64,000 nucleotides of DNA from Azorinus chamasolen (Eukaryota; Mollusca; Bivalvia; Cardiida; Solecurtidae): NCBI GenBank assembly GCA_963576725.1, contig OY755240.1, positions 19,679,743-19,743,742 of the forward strand. The letters are read 5' to 3'. Numbering within the stretch: position 1 is the stretch's first letter; each line of letters begins with the position of its first letter. A model generated the notes under the pieces. The model made no database searches, was not told the origin of the DNA, and was given only the letters and a program-made list of their open reading frames with translations. The translations under genes and the position numbers were made by a program. Below, one piece after another: positions 30,741 to 41,213 of the stretch.

Positions 30741-30827
30741 GTCTGGCCTGATAGCGTAGTGGTTAACACGGTCGCCTATCGTGCAGTCAGCCCTGGTTCG
30801 ATTCTCACCGCTGACGAAACTTTTTTT
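30741..30827 (+). repeat. tRNA-derived (Pol III) sequence
   Basis: An A box TAGCGTAGTGG and a B box GGTTCGATTCT lie 40-odd bases apart and are followed by an oligo-T terminator (30821-30827). The loop CTATCGT would give anticodon ATC. Acceptor and T stems do not pair well, so this is a SINE head or tRNA pseudogene rather than a working tRNA gene. Confidence 0.55.
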
Positions 30828-31265
30828 CTCTTTTTCCTTTCTATTTTTTTTTAATGATAGTTAATGATAATTATCCATATTAAGTGTTTTTTCTTTCAAC
30901 TTATACGTTATTTTTGGTAAAACAAATTTGTAGAAAAATTTAAAATAGTTCCTGTTGTAAGAAGAAATTCCTACACCTACTATACAAATAAACCTCTACT
31001 GTACATATAAACTTAGTTTTAAAATGCTACCCCTTTATTACGTCACTAGCGGCTGTAGAGACGGGATAAAAAAAATTATCCTCTTACGTTTTGGTATCGT
31101 CAATATGCCTCTGAACCAATCAATGACCGCCCTAGATATTTGTGTCAAGTTTCATGTGATACTTCCAACAATGCATATGTCATAATAGTTTTACCAGGTA
31201 TTTACTTGTTACAGTTCTTTATCAGCATGCCATAGTATATATAGGTCTTTGATTTATCCTCATTT
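30828..31265. other. No recognisable feature
   Basis: A/T-rich sequence without hairpins, repeat ends or supported exons. Confidence 0.4.
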
Positions 31266-31712
31266 TTTTAGCTCACCAGAGCACGACGTGTTCATGCTGA
31301 GCTTTTAGGATCGTTGGATGTCCCTCGTCTGTTGTCCGTTGAGATACCACATCAAGTGGCTACAAATGTTATCAGATCTTACTGAAATTTTATCAGAATG
31401 TTTGTCCACATGCAATCTTGGTCAAGTTCAAATATGGATCATGTCGGGTTCGAAACTAGGTCACTACGTCATTACACTCTAGAGGCTACATATTTCGTTA
31501 AGTTTTTAATGAAATGTTGTATTTCAATTGTCTTAACAAAACAGTTCCTTATTAAAAACCTTCCTTGTACACAAATTTCCCGGCGATCCAATGCCTTGCA
31601 TCAGTATTCGTCTTGTACCTCTCTATATTATCTATTAAAATCATCAAACAAATGCTTGACTTCCATGCAGTCGATAACTTAACTCTCCTCTCGGAAAGCA
31701 CATGAATTGTCA
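31266..31712 (+). mobile_element. Interspersed repeat starting with AGCTCACC hairpin
   Basis: AGCTCACCAGAGCACGACG...CATGCTGAGCT forms an end hairpin (31271-31304) followed by TCGTCTGTTGTCCGTTGAG. This start is familiar from many mollusc interspersed repeats. The right limit is unclear, and the 94-codon frame inside has no domain. Confidence 0.45.
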
Positions 31713-31765
31713 TTAGCAAACAGTGTAGACCCAGATCAATACACAACCCTTTACCTGTTTAACAT

Positions 31766-31972
31766 TTAACCTGCTATATGCGGATGAGTGAATACTTATG
31801 CAAACAGTTTGGATCCAGACGAGACGCCGAGTAACTCGGCGTCTCATCAGGATCCAAACTGTTTGACACTCTGATTGCATTTTGATAGACAATTTGATTA
31901 TAGTTTGAATTTTGGAAATGTAGTAGGTGAAACATTCTGTAAAACTAATTTGCTCAGCAGGCTAAAGGCTAA
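31766..31972 (-). mobile_element. C-type TTAA MITE, near complete
   Basis: TTAACCTGCTATATGCGGAT to GCAGGCTAAAGGCTAA. Hairpin GGATCCAGACGAGACGCCGA, centre GAGTAACTC, other arm CATCAGGATCC. The A-A/T-T unpaired site is kept. Confidence 0.85.
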
Positions 31973-32020
31973 TATTCATTTTAGACATATTGACATCATC
32001 GTAGTGACGGTACATGTAGC

Positions 32021-32211
32021 CTTTCTGCCCTGATTTATCAGAGTGGAATAACCCATCTTTGTTCAACTACAGAGTCCACTCATTATCAAAGTCGTAAACG
32101 TGCTAGAGGATTTAGTATGACAAACAGTGAAGACCCTGATCAGAGGGCTCCTCTAGGAGTCCTCTGATATGGGTCTACACTGTTTGCAAAAACAGTTATT
32201 CCCCTCCTATC
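32021..32211. mobile_element. M-type MITE
   Basis: TGATTTATCAGAGTGGAATA and CAGAGTCCACTCATTATC precede the hairpin ACAGTGAAGACCCTGATCAG...CTGATATGGGTCTACACTGT, centre GGGCTCCTCTAGGAGTCC. Ends are unclear; relatives at 49551-49700 and 59433-59710. Confidence 0.7.
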
Positions 32212-32233
32212 TTGAAATGTTTTTAAATGGATC

Positions 32234-32414
32234 ACAGTCAAACCTCTCTATAATGGCCACTAAATTGTGATAATTAGCTGGTATTTAGGGCAAGTGGTTG
32301 CTTAAAGCAAGGTGAAAGTAAACTGGTTTACTTTCACCTTGCTTTAAGCAGCCACCTGCATTTAGCACAAACTACTTGATGAAATTTAGTGGCCGTTATA
32401 GAGAGGTGTTAATG
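32234..32414. mobile_element. F1 pogo-type MITE with shortened stem
   Basis: CAGTCAAACCTCTCTATAAT to ATAGAGAGGTGTTAATG. 181 bp: the stem tip (ACAGAACGCTCC and complement) is gone, leaving GAAAGTAAACTGGTTTACTTTC at the centre. Confidence 0.85.
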
Positions 32415-32418
32415 TATT

Positions 32419-32783
32419 TTAGTTACCCGGGATTTCATCTGGATGCAAACTGTTTGAAAATGCCAACAAGGTCACGCTTGGTAAGCTTATGGTTAATGAG
32501 TCACAGAAAATGATGTTTCGTATTACATACTTAACCCTACTTTTGCTGCAAATATAAAGTCTGCTAAAACTTTGATTTGTTTCAATTTTATTTACATCCA
32601 ATATTCTTATGCTTTTTAAAAACTATGGACGGAGTGTTAAACTGCTTGGATCCCGATAAGACACCGAGCTACTCCGCGTTACTCCAAAATTTACTTCTTC
32701 ATCCACAGAAAGATAAAACTAATGAATATTCATGATTTCGTTATTTCTATCATGAGTATGTAACTGGGAAAGTGTTTATAATG
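32419..32783. mobile_element. C-type fragments
   Basis: 32430-32490 has a right arm and right end only. 32530-32695 has a C2-like left body and left arm only (TGCTTGGATCCCGATAAGAC). Neither folds into a hairpin. Confidence 0.55.
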
Positions 32784-33010
32784 TAACGCTGCCTTTATCC
32801 GTATACCGCTGCATAACAACAATAGCTGCTCAATTTTTTTTGATCTGGTGCATTTTTACTTCCATCAGATTCGATCAAGCTTTTGAGAAACTATTGACTG
32901 AGTGTCAAACAGTTTGGATCCTGATGAGACGCCGAGTTACTCGGCGTCTCATCTGGATCCAAACTGTTTGCAAATGCGAGGCATGTCGCGGGTAGCGAGT
33001 CAAAGGTTAA
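32784..33010 (-). mobile_element. C3-type MITE
   Basis: The right end GTAGCGAGTCAAAGGTTAA is clear; the left start is approximate (AATGTAACGCTGCC). The perfect-looking hairpin GTTTGGATCCTGATGAGACG, centre GAGTTACTC, keeps the T-T site. Confidence 0.75.
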
Positions 33011-33149
33011 ACACAGTCACAAATCGAACTATGTTTAGTTTTGGAAATTAAGTGAACAAATATTCACGCAAACAAAAATACACAAGGCTAGCTAAATGTT
33101 AATAAAAGTATATTTGACGGTTTGTTTTGTTTCTTCACTTCAGCAGATG

Positions 33150-33830
33150 TGACACTGTAGTGTGGACGAGTGGTCACATTTCCTAGAGTATGTGTGGTCA
33201 CTAGTCAATATTTACTAGTGTGCGCGTGATCACTATTTCTAGTGGATGTATGGTAACATTTACTAGTGTGCGCGTGGTCACTATCTCTAATGTATGCATG
33301 GTAATATTTACTAGTGTGCGCGTGGTCACTACTTCTAGTGGATGCATGGTACAACAGTTACTATAGTGTGCGCGTGATCATTATTTCTAGTGGATGCGTG
33401 GTAATATTTACTAGTGTGGGCGTGATCACTACTTCTAATGTTTGCATGGTAATATTTGCTAGTGTGCGCGTGATCACTATTTCTAGTGGATGTATGATAA
33501 CATTTACTAGTGTATGCGTGATCACTATTTCTAATATATGTATGGTAATATTTACTAAGTGTGCGCGTGATCACTATTTCTAGTGGATGCATGGCGACAT
33601 TCACCAGTGTGCGCGTGGTCACTATGTCTGGTACATGCATTGTAACAATTATTAATGTGCGCGTGATCATTATTTCTTGTATATGCAAGGTAACAATTAT
33701 TAGTGTGCTATTCCTAGTGTACGCTTGGCAACGTTCAAGTGTACGTCTGGTCACTATTTCTAGTACTCGCATTTTCACATTTTCTTGTGTACAAAAAAGT
33801 GATCTTATTATCTAGTGTGCGGATGGAATA
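33150..33830. repeat. 48-bp minisatellite, about 13 copies
   Basis: TGCGCGTGnTCACTA or a near match starts at 33221, 33269, 33317, 33369, 33417, 33465, 33513, 33562, 33610, 33658 and 33706; steps are 48 except one of 52 and one of 49. The unit ends CTAGTGGATGnATGGTAAnA. As 48 is 16 codons, open frames appear on both strands; they are not taken as genes. Confidence 0.9.
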
Positions 33831-33916
33831 ATGGTCAATAAAATATTCGTTCCAAACGTGACTAGGCTTGGATCAAGATGATACGTCGAGTATTTAGCGT
33901 TTGATTAGGCTCTTAA

Positions 33917-34407
33917 TTAAAGAGGAAGTCCCTTCAATGAACGCATATTTTCAATAATATCATCAAACTTGGTTTTTATTATGCTCAATCATTATTATGA
34001 AGATTGTCAATTTGAACTTGTATCGAAAAATGCCCCTGTGATACAAAATAAACCGATTCATCAATACCTATACTTTTTGTTCTACAACAAAGTATTATCG
34101 ACATTTTCCGTTATTTTTTTCCGCGTATTGCCGATGATCACCTGACCCCTCCATTGTTTACGTAACAGCTTTTCTCGGAAGTGGTCAGAGCGAACAGATA
34201 CGAAACTAAAACACAACCCGAATAAAACTGAAACATCGGGTATCAAAAAGGGATCGTCGATATCAAATACATAGATTTTTTTTATCATTTTCGACGTTTA
34301 TTTGATAGGTTTTGTTGCGATATACTACTTTTCAGCATATAAACAAATGAGTTTTGTATATTTTAGGCATTTTTAAAACGCGTCGAGTGTAGGGACTTCA
34401 CCTTTAA
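33917..34407. mobile_element. 491-bp element with 20-bp inverted ends
   Basis: Left TTAAAGAGGAAGTCCCTTCA and right TGTAGGGACTTCACCTTTAA are inverted complements at 17 of 20 positions, each ending in TTAA. The right 290 bp recur at 36570-36862. A 68-codon minus frame (VSVLFGL-FSFVSVR) is partly conserved in the second copy but has no known domain. Confidence 0.7.
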
Positions 34408-34510
34408 GGTTATGACAAAAAATCTCAGAAGCTTTGACGAATCGAAAATAAGGAAACAACAGTAGATCAGAGTTGGACTAGATATGTACGTAGTACATGT
34501 AGGATAAGGA

Positions 34511-34736
34511 TTAACCCTTACCTCATAGGCTATTTTTAGTTACAACCTCTTTGAATAAATCTACCGAAAAGGAGCATTAACAAGAAAAAGGAAAAATTTA
34601 GAATTTTGTAGTTTGAAACCATTTAGATATATAGAGCATTTGCTCCTATAGGAGCAAATGCTCTATTTATCACAATGGTGTCAGAAAGTAAATTTTACAG
34701 AGTCGTCAAAAGTCGTCAATATGAGGAATGAGTTAA
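34511..34736 (+). mobile_element. B-type TTAA MITE, complete
   Basis: 226 bp, TTAACCCTTACCTCATAGGC to GAGGAATGAGTTAA. Stem TAGAGCATTTGCTCCTATAG with perfect complement. Confidence 0.9.
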
Positions 34737-34833
34737 GAAAGTCTGTCTTTCAAATGCATTCCAGTCTTTGTAATCATTGCAGCGTTTGGTTTGTATAATC
34801 TCATATATAAGATGAACTTGCCTTTTGGATTAT

Positions 34834-35048
34834 TTAACCTTTAGCTTGCTGAGCAAATTCTTTGTAATACTTTATTATACCTACTACATTTTCAAAATTC
34901 AAGCTATAACCAATTTGTCTACTAAAATGCAACCAAGGTGTCAAACAGTTTGGATCATGATGAGACGCCGCGTTACTCGGCGTCTCATCTGGATCCAAAC
35001 TGTTTGCATATATATTCACTCTTCCGCCAATAGCAGGCTAAAGGTTAA
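34834..35048 (+). mobile_element. C-type TTAA MITE, complete
   Basis: 215 bp, TTAACCTTTAGCTTGCTGAG to GCAGGCTAAAGGTTAA. Hairpin GTTTGGATCATGATGAGACG, centre CGTTACTCGGCG. Its right TTAA lies 4 bp from the TTAA of the next element. Confidence 0.9.
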
Positions 35049-35052
35049 ACTG

Positions 35053-35614
35053 TTAATCAACCCCTTCGCTGCAAATGTCGCATCACTGATACCTATACAG
35101 TTGAACTTCGATACCTCGAACTTCAAGGGACCATACAAATTAGTTCGAGATAACAGGAGTTCGAGTAATCCGATTTCTAATCTGAACAATATCTCAAGAC
35201 CACAGCTTAATACAGGTCTAAGGTAATGCTGAAAGCTCCTGTAGGAGCTTTCAGCATTACTTTAGACCTGTATTAAGATGACACATATGTTTCTAGCTAT
35301 CTGTAGCGATATATTTTAGAGCAATTCTGTATTGTAAGTTTTGGAAGGACTGAACTGTTTGTTCGAGTTATCCGGAGTTCGAGTTATCCGAGTTCGAGAT
35401 ATCGAAGTTCAACTACCTATGCAAACAGTATGGATCGGTGTCTTGGGGTCTCATCAGGATCCAAACCGTTTATTATTGTGGTAATGAATTGTTATTTTGT
35501 TAAAGAAAGGGGAGGGGTAGATAAAACAATCGAAACTTATAGCAGTTGACAATATTTGCAGACGACAAAAATTGCAGACGACCAGACGACAACGCTTGCA
35601 AACGAAAGAGGTAA
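35053..35614 (+). mobile_element. C2-type MITE split by F4
   Basis: TTAATCAACCCCTTCGCTGC...CTGATACCTA is interrupted by F4 and resumes ACCTATGCAAACAGTATGG. The hairpin is decayed; the right body GCAGACGACAAAAATTGCAG ends GCAAACGAAAGAGGTAA. Confidence 0.8.
35098..35414. mobile_element. F4 pogo-type MITE, nested in C2
   Basis: 317 bp from CAGTTGAACTTCGATACCTC to GAGATATCGAAGTTCAACT. ACCTAT stands on both outer sides, so the junction is either an altered TA duplication or a short local repeat. Hairpin GTCTAAGGTAATGCTGAAAG, CTCCTGTAGGAG. Confidence 0.85.
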
Positions 35615-35709
35615 TTCGTGAACTCTATAACCTTACATGATAGTTTTTTTTCCAAGACTGGGAAAATAGTTTGAATGATTCAAGTATAGCATGTTTTTAT
35701 AATAGTTGC

Positions 35710-36009
35710 TGTAAGTTTGAATTCCAACCGTATGTGTTTATGTGTAACATTACTAAGTTTATAATTGCTCTTACTAAACTTAGAGTATCATCACACAGGC
35801 TCGAAGTTGAGATGGGTCTGTAGAATAGACGCAACCTAATACCTAGAAATGAGCGGATATATAATAATTGTCAAACTCTTGAAGATAAATATCATTTTGT
35901 TATGGAATGTGAAATGTACAAAGAGACTAGAAAACAGTATATCAGGAAATTCTTTTTGCATAGGCCAAATATGCAAACGTTTGTGCTTTTGATAAACATC
36001 TACACATAA
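35710..36009 (+). pseudogene. LINE ORF2 C-terminal remnant
   Basis: The frame reads ...KFIIALTKLRVSSHRLEVEM, then one stop (TAG 35821-35823), then NERIYNNCQTLEDKYHFVME, CEMYKETRKQYIRKFF and HRPNMQTF to a TAA stop. The cysteines with the H-F-V-M-E-C pattern and R-K-x-Y-I resemble the cysteine-bearing tail of non-LTR retrotransposon ORF2 proteins. Assignment is from memory of the pattern; the RT domain is absent. Confidence 0.5.
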
Positions 36010-36539
36010 TCAAGAACTGGAATAGTGGATCTTTATTACCTCCATTCACGGAGAGCTACATATACACATATAAGACAATCGCATACACATAGGAAAATCA
36101 CAACTGAGCGAAACAAGACATGATATACAGGATGACAGAACAAAGTTTACAATATACAATACTAAAAAGACATGATCCTGACAGTTCAATATGCAATTAC
36201 ATATAACACAATAATATCAGTAGCTTGAGTGAAGGAACGGACCCTAAGATGAGAATAGCCTGGCATTAAAATGGTTGGAATTAATGACAATTATGACGAC
36301 AACAACAACTATATGATCATTGTTGATAACTATTATCATTGTCATCATTATTATCACTAACATTACTATCTAAATATCACTATCAATAACATTACAATTA
36401 ATACTACTGTCAGCGAAGGCTATGACACATGTATCATAATGAATTTTACCGAAATGAAATGCAAGATACATCAATAATACATTGACATTCGTTAGGAGGG
36501 ATAATAAAATACACATTCACAATTTCCTGAATCTTGTCG
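36010..36539. other. No gene; some TCAT/ATTA-rich sequence
   Basis: A/T-rich, possibly the 3' flank of the LINE remnant. Cryptic trinucleotide composition at 36290-36415. No supported feature. Confidence 0.4.
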
Positions 36540-36862
36540 AAACGAAATACAAGACCCATTGATGTCCCATTCCGATGATCACCCGATCACTCCATTGTTT
36601 ACGTAACAGCTTGTCTCGGAGGTGGTCGGAGAGACGCGAATAGCGCGAACAGATACGAAACTAAAACCCAGTCCGAATAAGACTGAAACATCGGGGAATA
36701 AAGTCGGGATCGTCGATATCAAACACATGGGTGTTTTGTCATTTTCAACGTTTATTCGATAGGTTTTCTTGCGGTATACTTCTTTCAGCATATACACAAA
36801 CGAGTTTTGTATATTTTAGGTATTTTTTAAACTCGTCGAATGTAGGGACATCCCTTTTAAGG
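36540..36862. mobile_element. Second, partial copy of the 491-bp element
   Basis: From GATGATCACCCGATCACTCC (36573) through GAACAGATACGAAACTAAAA to TGTAGGGACATCCCTTTTAA, matching 34118-34407. The left inverted end is missing. Confidence 0.65.
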
Positions 36863-37540
36863 GTTCATAATAAATGGACTGTTTCACAAGAAAAGAAAAG
36901 AAGATAGACCTTATCGCAATACCATTGCGTGTAGCAACTTTAGACATCCAATGGCCATCTTACTGTCTGAAAGAAACTACAACCAAAAAGGTTAAAAAAC
37001 TGGACTTCAGACGTTTGCAAAACGTATAGTCTATATTTATCTATACCCGTGATTCCTATAAGTTTCCTACTGAGGCTAATACGCAGGTGTTCATTGACCG
37101 TACATTGAAATATTTTGTGAATAACAACGTTTTCAACTGAGGTAGAGCATAGACTGCAACATTCAGGAAATTTTGTTGACATGAGTTTTGTAAATACATG
37201 TATATACATAGCACTGAAACAGAATTGAAATCCAAAGAATCATAAGCAAACATATTTTTATTTTATATATGATTGAGATATTCTGGATTTCAAATGTCCT
37301 TTGATATAAGACATGAGACTTCAATTGAAAATCATATGTTTTCGACGCCAGATAAGATATATTATTGGTTCATGGATATGTAAATACATGTAACATTCTA
37401 CATTATCTGTTGATATGTATGATATTCAAAACTACTGGGGAAGGTTGTTAAATGCATGTGGAATAGTAAGAGAGGTTCTTTGCTGAATTGTGATACATGT
37501 ATTTCAAACTTAGCTAGCAAAGTCAAATAATACGTCTGCA
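36863..37540. other. No recognisable feature
   Basis: Open frames of up to 89 codons on the minus strand (36940-37253) have no domain, and no repeats are seen. Confidence 0.4.
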
Positions 37541-37542
37541 AT

Positions 37543-37792
37543 TTAACCCTTTTCTTGCTGAATTTTAAAATACATTTCTCCTTCTTTACCCATGCCCTGT
37601 TGTATAATTACATATATCTTCACTGTGTACAAGAATTTCGCTGTGCAATCACTGCTGTGGAGTGCACTGGTTGCACAATCAACTTGTAAATAGTGCAGAC
37701 CCTGATGAGACAGCTCCTACAGGAGCTGTCTCATCTGGGTCTTCACTATTTACAGGTAGGTATATTGACGTGAATAGCAAGCGAAGGGTTAA
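37543..37792 (-). mobile_element. E-type TTAA MITE, complete
   Basis: 250 bp, TTAACCCTTTTCTTGCTGAA to GCAAGCGAAGGGTTAA. Hairpin 37686-37753 (68 bp): GTAAATAGTGCAGACCCTGA, centre CTCCTACAGGAG, right arm TCATCTGGGTCTTCAC. Arm positions 11 and 18 are unpaired, as in family A. Confidence 0.9.
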
Positions 37793-38520
37793 TGCGAATA
37801 TTGGTACATGTGTATACATACGTTATGATTAAAGAGGCCAAGTTTGTACATTACGTTTAAACCGACCGTTCAAACAAATTTACATGCATTATATGATTAA
37901 TACTGTCATAATTACGCCTTTGATACACGCACGACTGTATATAGGACATGATATACTTGCATATATGTTTGTGGTAGACTTTGCTAAATGGTAGTAGGTA
38001 ATATGATTAAAAGTTTTACAACATGCAATTGCTATCATAGTTTAACTCAATATATTCTGAAACGGGGTTATTCTTCAAGTCACAATATGATTGTAATATC
38101 TCAAACTTTTAGAAACCCTATTAAGCCCTATTAAGCCCTTTAGGTTCTAGCAACCTTCTCCAGAAAACAGATACTGATGTTTTTATGTATTGTTATGTCA
38201 GTTGTAGTTTTGTCAGTTATAGTTTTGTCAGTTAAAGTTTTGAATATATGTTTAATATGTATACTATGTATACACTTCCTCTTGGGCCGATGACCTTATG
38301 GATTTGAATAAAGTTATAATTTAATTTAATCATAACCCTTGTAGTAATGTACATTCATATAAAAACCTTACGATTAATTAATCAAGTTAATTTTATTGCA
38401 GTAAATGAAACGATGGAAATGCTTGCCATAACCTTATTTATATAAGTAGAGCAGATTGTATCAGTTCCTACGGGAGTTTATTCCGTTTGCTAGTGCCTAA
38501 GTCGTGCTACTACGACCACT
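37793..38520. other. No gene; possible retroelement tail
   Basis: 38170-38330 has TTTTGTCAGTTATAG repeats and CCTCTTGGGCCGATGACC, followed by GAATAAAGTTATAAT, resembling a LINE 3' end with a poly(A) signal. Otherwise A/T-rich. Confidence 0.35.
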
Positions 38521-38563
38521 TAAAAAGAGAATAATAATAAAGCTTTTGATTGGTCAGATTTGA

Positions 38564-38632
38564 GTTCTCAAGCTTTTGATTGGTCAGATTTGAGCCAAAG
38601 GCTCAAATCTGACCAATCAAAAGCTTGAGAAC
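38564..38632. repeat. 69-bp palindrome with CCAAT-type words
   Basis: GTTCTCAAGCTTTTGATTGG with TCAGATTTGAGCC and the exact inverse, 3-base loop. A third, direct copy of AAGCTTTTGATTGGTCAG lies just before (about 38540). An F-type fragment follows at 38690-38760. Confidence 0.8.
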
Positions 38633-39094
38633 GTTCTCAGACTCAACTAAAAGTTTTATAAGCATGGACCCTGGATTTTTAAGATAGATAGTAGCTTAGT
38701 GTATGGAGCTTTCTGTATTACTTGTGTCCTGAATTAATCAACCATTTGTTTTTACAGACACCTGTGCAAATGAACGACGTTGTCGCATTAGCGAGATTGT
38801 GGTGTATAAAAACATTAAGTGTATACTCGTATCTAGTAATTGTCGTCATGCTAATAAAACTATTGCAGATTGTGTTCTTCAATTCTTGTGTGTTTTGTTG
38901 CGTGTTAAATCACGGCGGCACGCGAGAATTGTTATTCTCAGTTATTCATGATTTTTTTTATTTTAGTAAAGCAAAGGAAAACATACAAATTTACGCCTTT
39001 GCTTTGAATCAATGTCGGCTGTTTTTATTTTAATGTTGAAATTTGTGTCGATTTTTTCCCCTATTTTGTTGAAACCTAAATGCTAACTTCATGA

Positions 39095-39395
39095 TAGATA
39101 ACGACAGAATAGACCCATATCAGACGTCTTGAGTAGGAGCCGTGTGAGCGGGATCTGCTTTGTTTGCATAAAGACTAATATAGAACACAGGGGCAAGACA
39201 CGTTTGAGTCAGTATATGTATATACATATACATGTACTGACTGACTCAAATGTGTCTTGCCCCTGTGATATAGATCTGATCCCAAAGTTTCTGCCATGGC
39301 AAATATTGCCTGTATTTTACATGCCATTGTAACATGATCTAATCAATATTCACGACGTCTTTATTTCTTACATGAATACTCGTGTGTAAATGGTT
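39095..39395 (-). mobile_element. A-type MITE with inserted palindrome
   Basis: The A hairpin is decayed (39108-39172); the body after the insert reads TAGATCTGATCCCAAAGTTT and CTGCCATGGC and runs to ACATGAATACTCGTG. The insert 39186-39267 replaces part of the usual ATGATATAG region. Ends are lost. Confidence 0.65.
39186..39267. mobile_element. 82-bp palindrome nested in A
   Basis: CACAGGGGCAAGACACGTTT with GAGTCAGT...ACTGACTGACTC and AAATGTGTCTTGCCCCTGTG. The arms pair over almost their whole length around TATATGTATATACATATA. No other copy in the window. Confidence 0.75.
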
Positions 39396-39815
39396 GGATA
39401 AATTCTCCAAATCGTCGGCACTTTAAACGACTTGAATTCAGCACGCTGCAGTCAAAGACTATGTCCGTCGGGAAAGTGGAAACATGTCTATTCGTTACGT
39501 CCGAGACGTGCTTCAGAGCGAGTCTGTGTTTGAACTGTGTATATTTATATCAATAACGTCATAAGGTCATTGAATCAAAGTTTAGTGTCTGGCCCGAATG
39601 ACCTAAACTATATTGTGCGTGTGTTTCATGTTAATGGTTTTTTTTCATGAATAACCCGACGTGCATAACCTAATTTTAGCCAGATTATTAATTATCCCGC
39701 TGTCCGAAACTACGCACGTATTTGCAAAAACCCTTGTTATAAACATGTACACTATATTGGAGTACAATATATGGCTTTGTTCAAATCAGCAGATGCCGGT
39801 ATGTTTGTCCACATG
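39396..39815. other. No recognisable feature
   Basis: A relatively high density of CG dinucleotides at 39465-39540 hints at single-copy or regulatory DNA, but nothing can be assigned. Confidence 0.35.
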
Positions 39816-39916
39816 CATACACAATAAAATAACTCTAAAGCGGACATTTAAATGAGTAGCATCCCGGTCTTTAAGACAGGCAGCTGTTTCATGTAAAGTG
39901 AAAGTAATGTAGAACG

Positions 39917-40119
39917 CTCAAAACCTCTCTATAACGGCCACTAAATTACATCAAGTATTTTGTGTTAAAGGCAGGTGGCTGTTTAAAGCAAGGTGAAAGT
40001 AAAACAGAACGCTCCAATAGGAGCGTTCTGTTTTACATTCACCTTGCTTGAAGCAGCCATCTGCCCTAAATACCAACTAATTAACACAATTTAGTGGCCG
40101 TTATATAGAGGGTTTACTG
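39917..40119. mobile_element. F1 pogo-type MITE in the centre of F3
   Basis: AAAACCTCTCTATAACGG to ATATAGAGGGTTTACTG, TA at the right. It sits at the hairpin tip of F3, where the TATA of CTCCTATAGGAG offers TA targets. The left CAGT is damaged. Confidence 0.85.
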
Positions 40120-40147
40120 TAGCTTTCTGTACGACTTTCATCCTGCA

Positions 40148-40353
40148 TTAACGCATTACCTCATAGGCTATTTTAGACCCAAACTGTTTGAATAAATCTA
40201 CCGAAAAGGAGCGTTTACTAGAGAAAATGATTTTTTGTAGTGTTGAAACCATTGTGATGAATAGAGCATTTGCTCCTATGGAGCAAATGCTCTATTCATC
40301 ATAATGGTTTCAAAAAAGATTTTTACAGAGGCGTCAAAAGGCGTCAATATGAG
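40148..40353 (+). mobile_element. B-type MITE in the TTAA of the F3 arm
   Basis: TTAACGCATTACCTCATAGG inserted in GCATTAAGC of F3. The hairpin GAGCATTTGCTCCTATGGAG is intact. The right end stops at GTCAATATGAGG and joins F3 sequence without TTAA. Confidence 0.8.
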
Positions 40354-40717
40354 GGCAGCCACCTACTTAACAGATCTAAATTCTTTTCTACTAAATGCCC
40401 GGTTTAGAGAGAGTCCACTGTACGTAATAAAGACCATTCGATGCCATTATCTGTGCATGTCCTTCAACTGCAATATCCAGAGAATCCTCAGTTCCAAATA
40501 TGGTCAATTCTAGAAACTTGTTATCAACAGATATCATACAAGTCTACAAGACATGACCAATCTCTGCTTCTATTTCAAGTTTTATCCTTCGGCAAAACAC
40601 GAATTAGCTTTTGATGTGTTGTATAATATCTTTAATTGTCATTAGTGCAAAGAGCGTTGTCATTATTGATACCAGAGACCACACAGTATCTCAAAGTGTC
40701 TCAAAATACGAATGCAG

Positions 40718-40947
40718 TTAACCCATTCCCTCATATTGACGCCTTTTGACGCCTCTGCAAAATTCACCTGTTGAAACCATTGTGATAAATAAAGCATTTG
40801 CTCCTATAGGAGCAAATGCTCTATTTGTCACAATGGTTTCAAACTACAGAATTCTAAAATTGGCCTCTTCTCTAGTTAATGTTCCTTTTCGGTAGTTTTA
40901 TTCAAAGTGGTTGGATCTAAAAAATAGCCTATGAAGTAATTGGTTAA
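40718..40947 (-). mobile_element. B-type TTAA MITE, complete
   Basis: 230 bp, TTAACCCATTCCCTCATATT to GAAGTAATTGGTTAA. Hairpin AAAGCATTTGCTCCTATAGG with one mismatch in the left arm. Confidence 0.9.
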
Positions 40948-40959
40948 GGCCTTATGCTG

Positions 40960-41080
40960 CCGATCTCGACGTAACTCACATTTGCAAACAGCTTGGATCC
41001 TGATAAGGTACCGAGTAACTCGGCGTATCATCAGGATACAAGCTTTTTGACACAGGTCAATAGTTTGAAATTCTCAAAAG
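40960..41080 (-). mobile_element. C3-type hairpin, partial element
   Basis: GCAAACAGCTTGGATCCTGA...GTACCGAGTAACTCGGCGTA...TCATCAGGATACAAGC, then TCAATAGTTTGAAATTCTC as in the C3 copy at 63746. Ends lost. Confidence 0.65.
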
Positions 41081-41084
41081 CTTG

Positions 41085-41088
41085 AATA

Positions 41089-41119
<31 letters not shown>

Positions 41120-41166
41120 TAATAATAGTAATAATAATAATAACAATAATAATAGTAATAATAGTA

Positions 41167-41213
<47 letters not shown>

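Larger units (their letters stand above)
39820..40420. mobile_element. F3 pogo-type MITE holding two other MITEs
   Basis: Left end about CAATAAAATAACTCTAAAGC, then AGTGAAAGTAATGTAGAACG; after F1, GCTTTCTGTACGACTTTCAT and CCTGCATTAA; after B, GCAGCCACCTACTTAACAG to GGTTTAGAGAGAGTCCACTG with TA. Removing both inserts restores a normal F3 of about 200 bp. Confidence 0.8.

Noticed and set aside
30741..30816. Functional tRNA-Asp(ATC) gene
   Set aside because: A and B boxes and an oligo-T are present, but acceptor and T stems do not pair, so it is called a tRNA-derived repeat only.
38722..39033. 103-codon frame as a membrane protein gene
   Set aside because: It begins in an F-type fragment, is merely hydrophobic from A/T-rich DNA, and has no homologous domain or gene signals.
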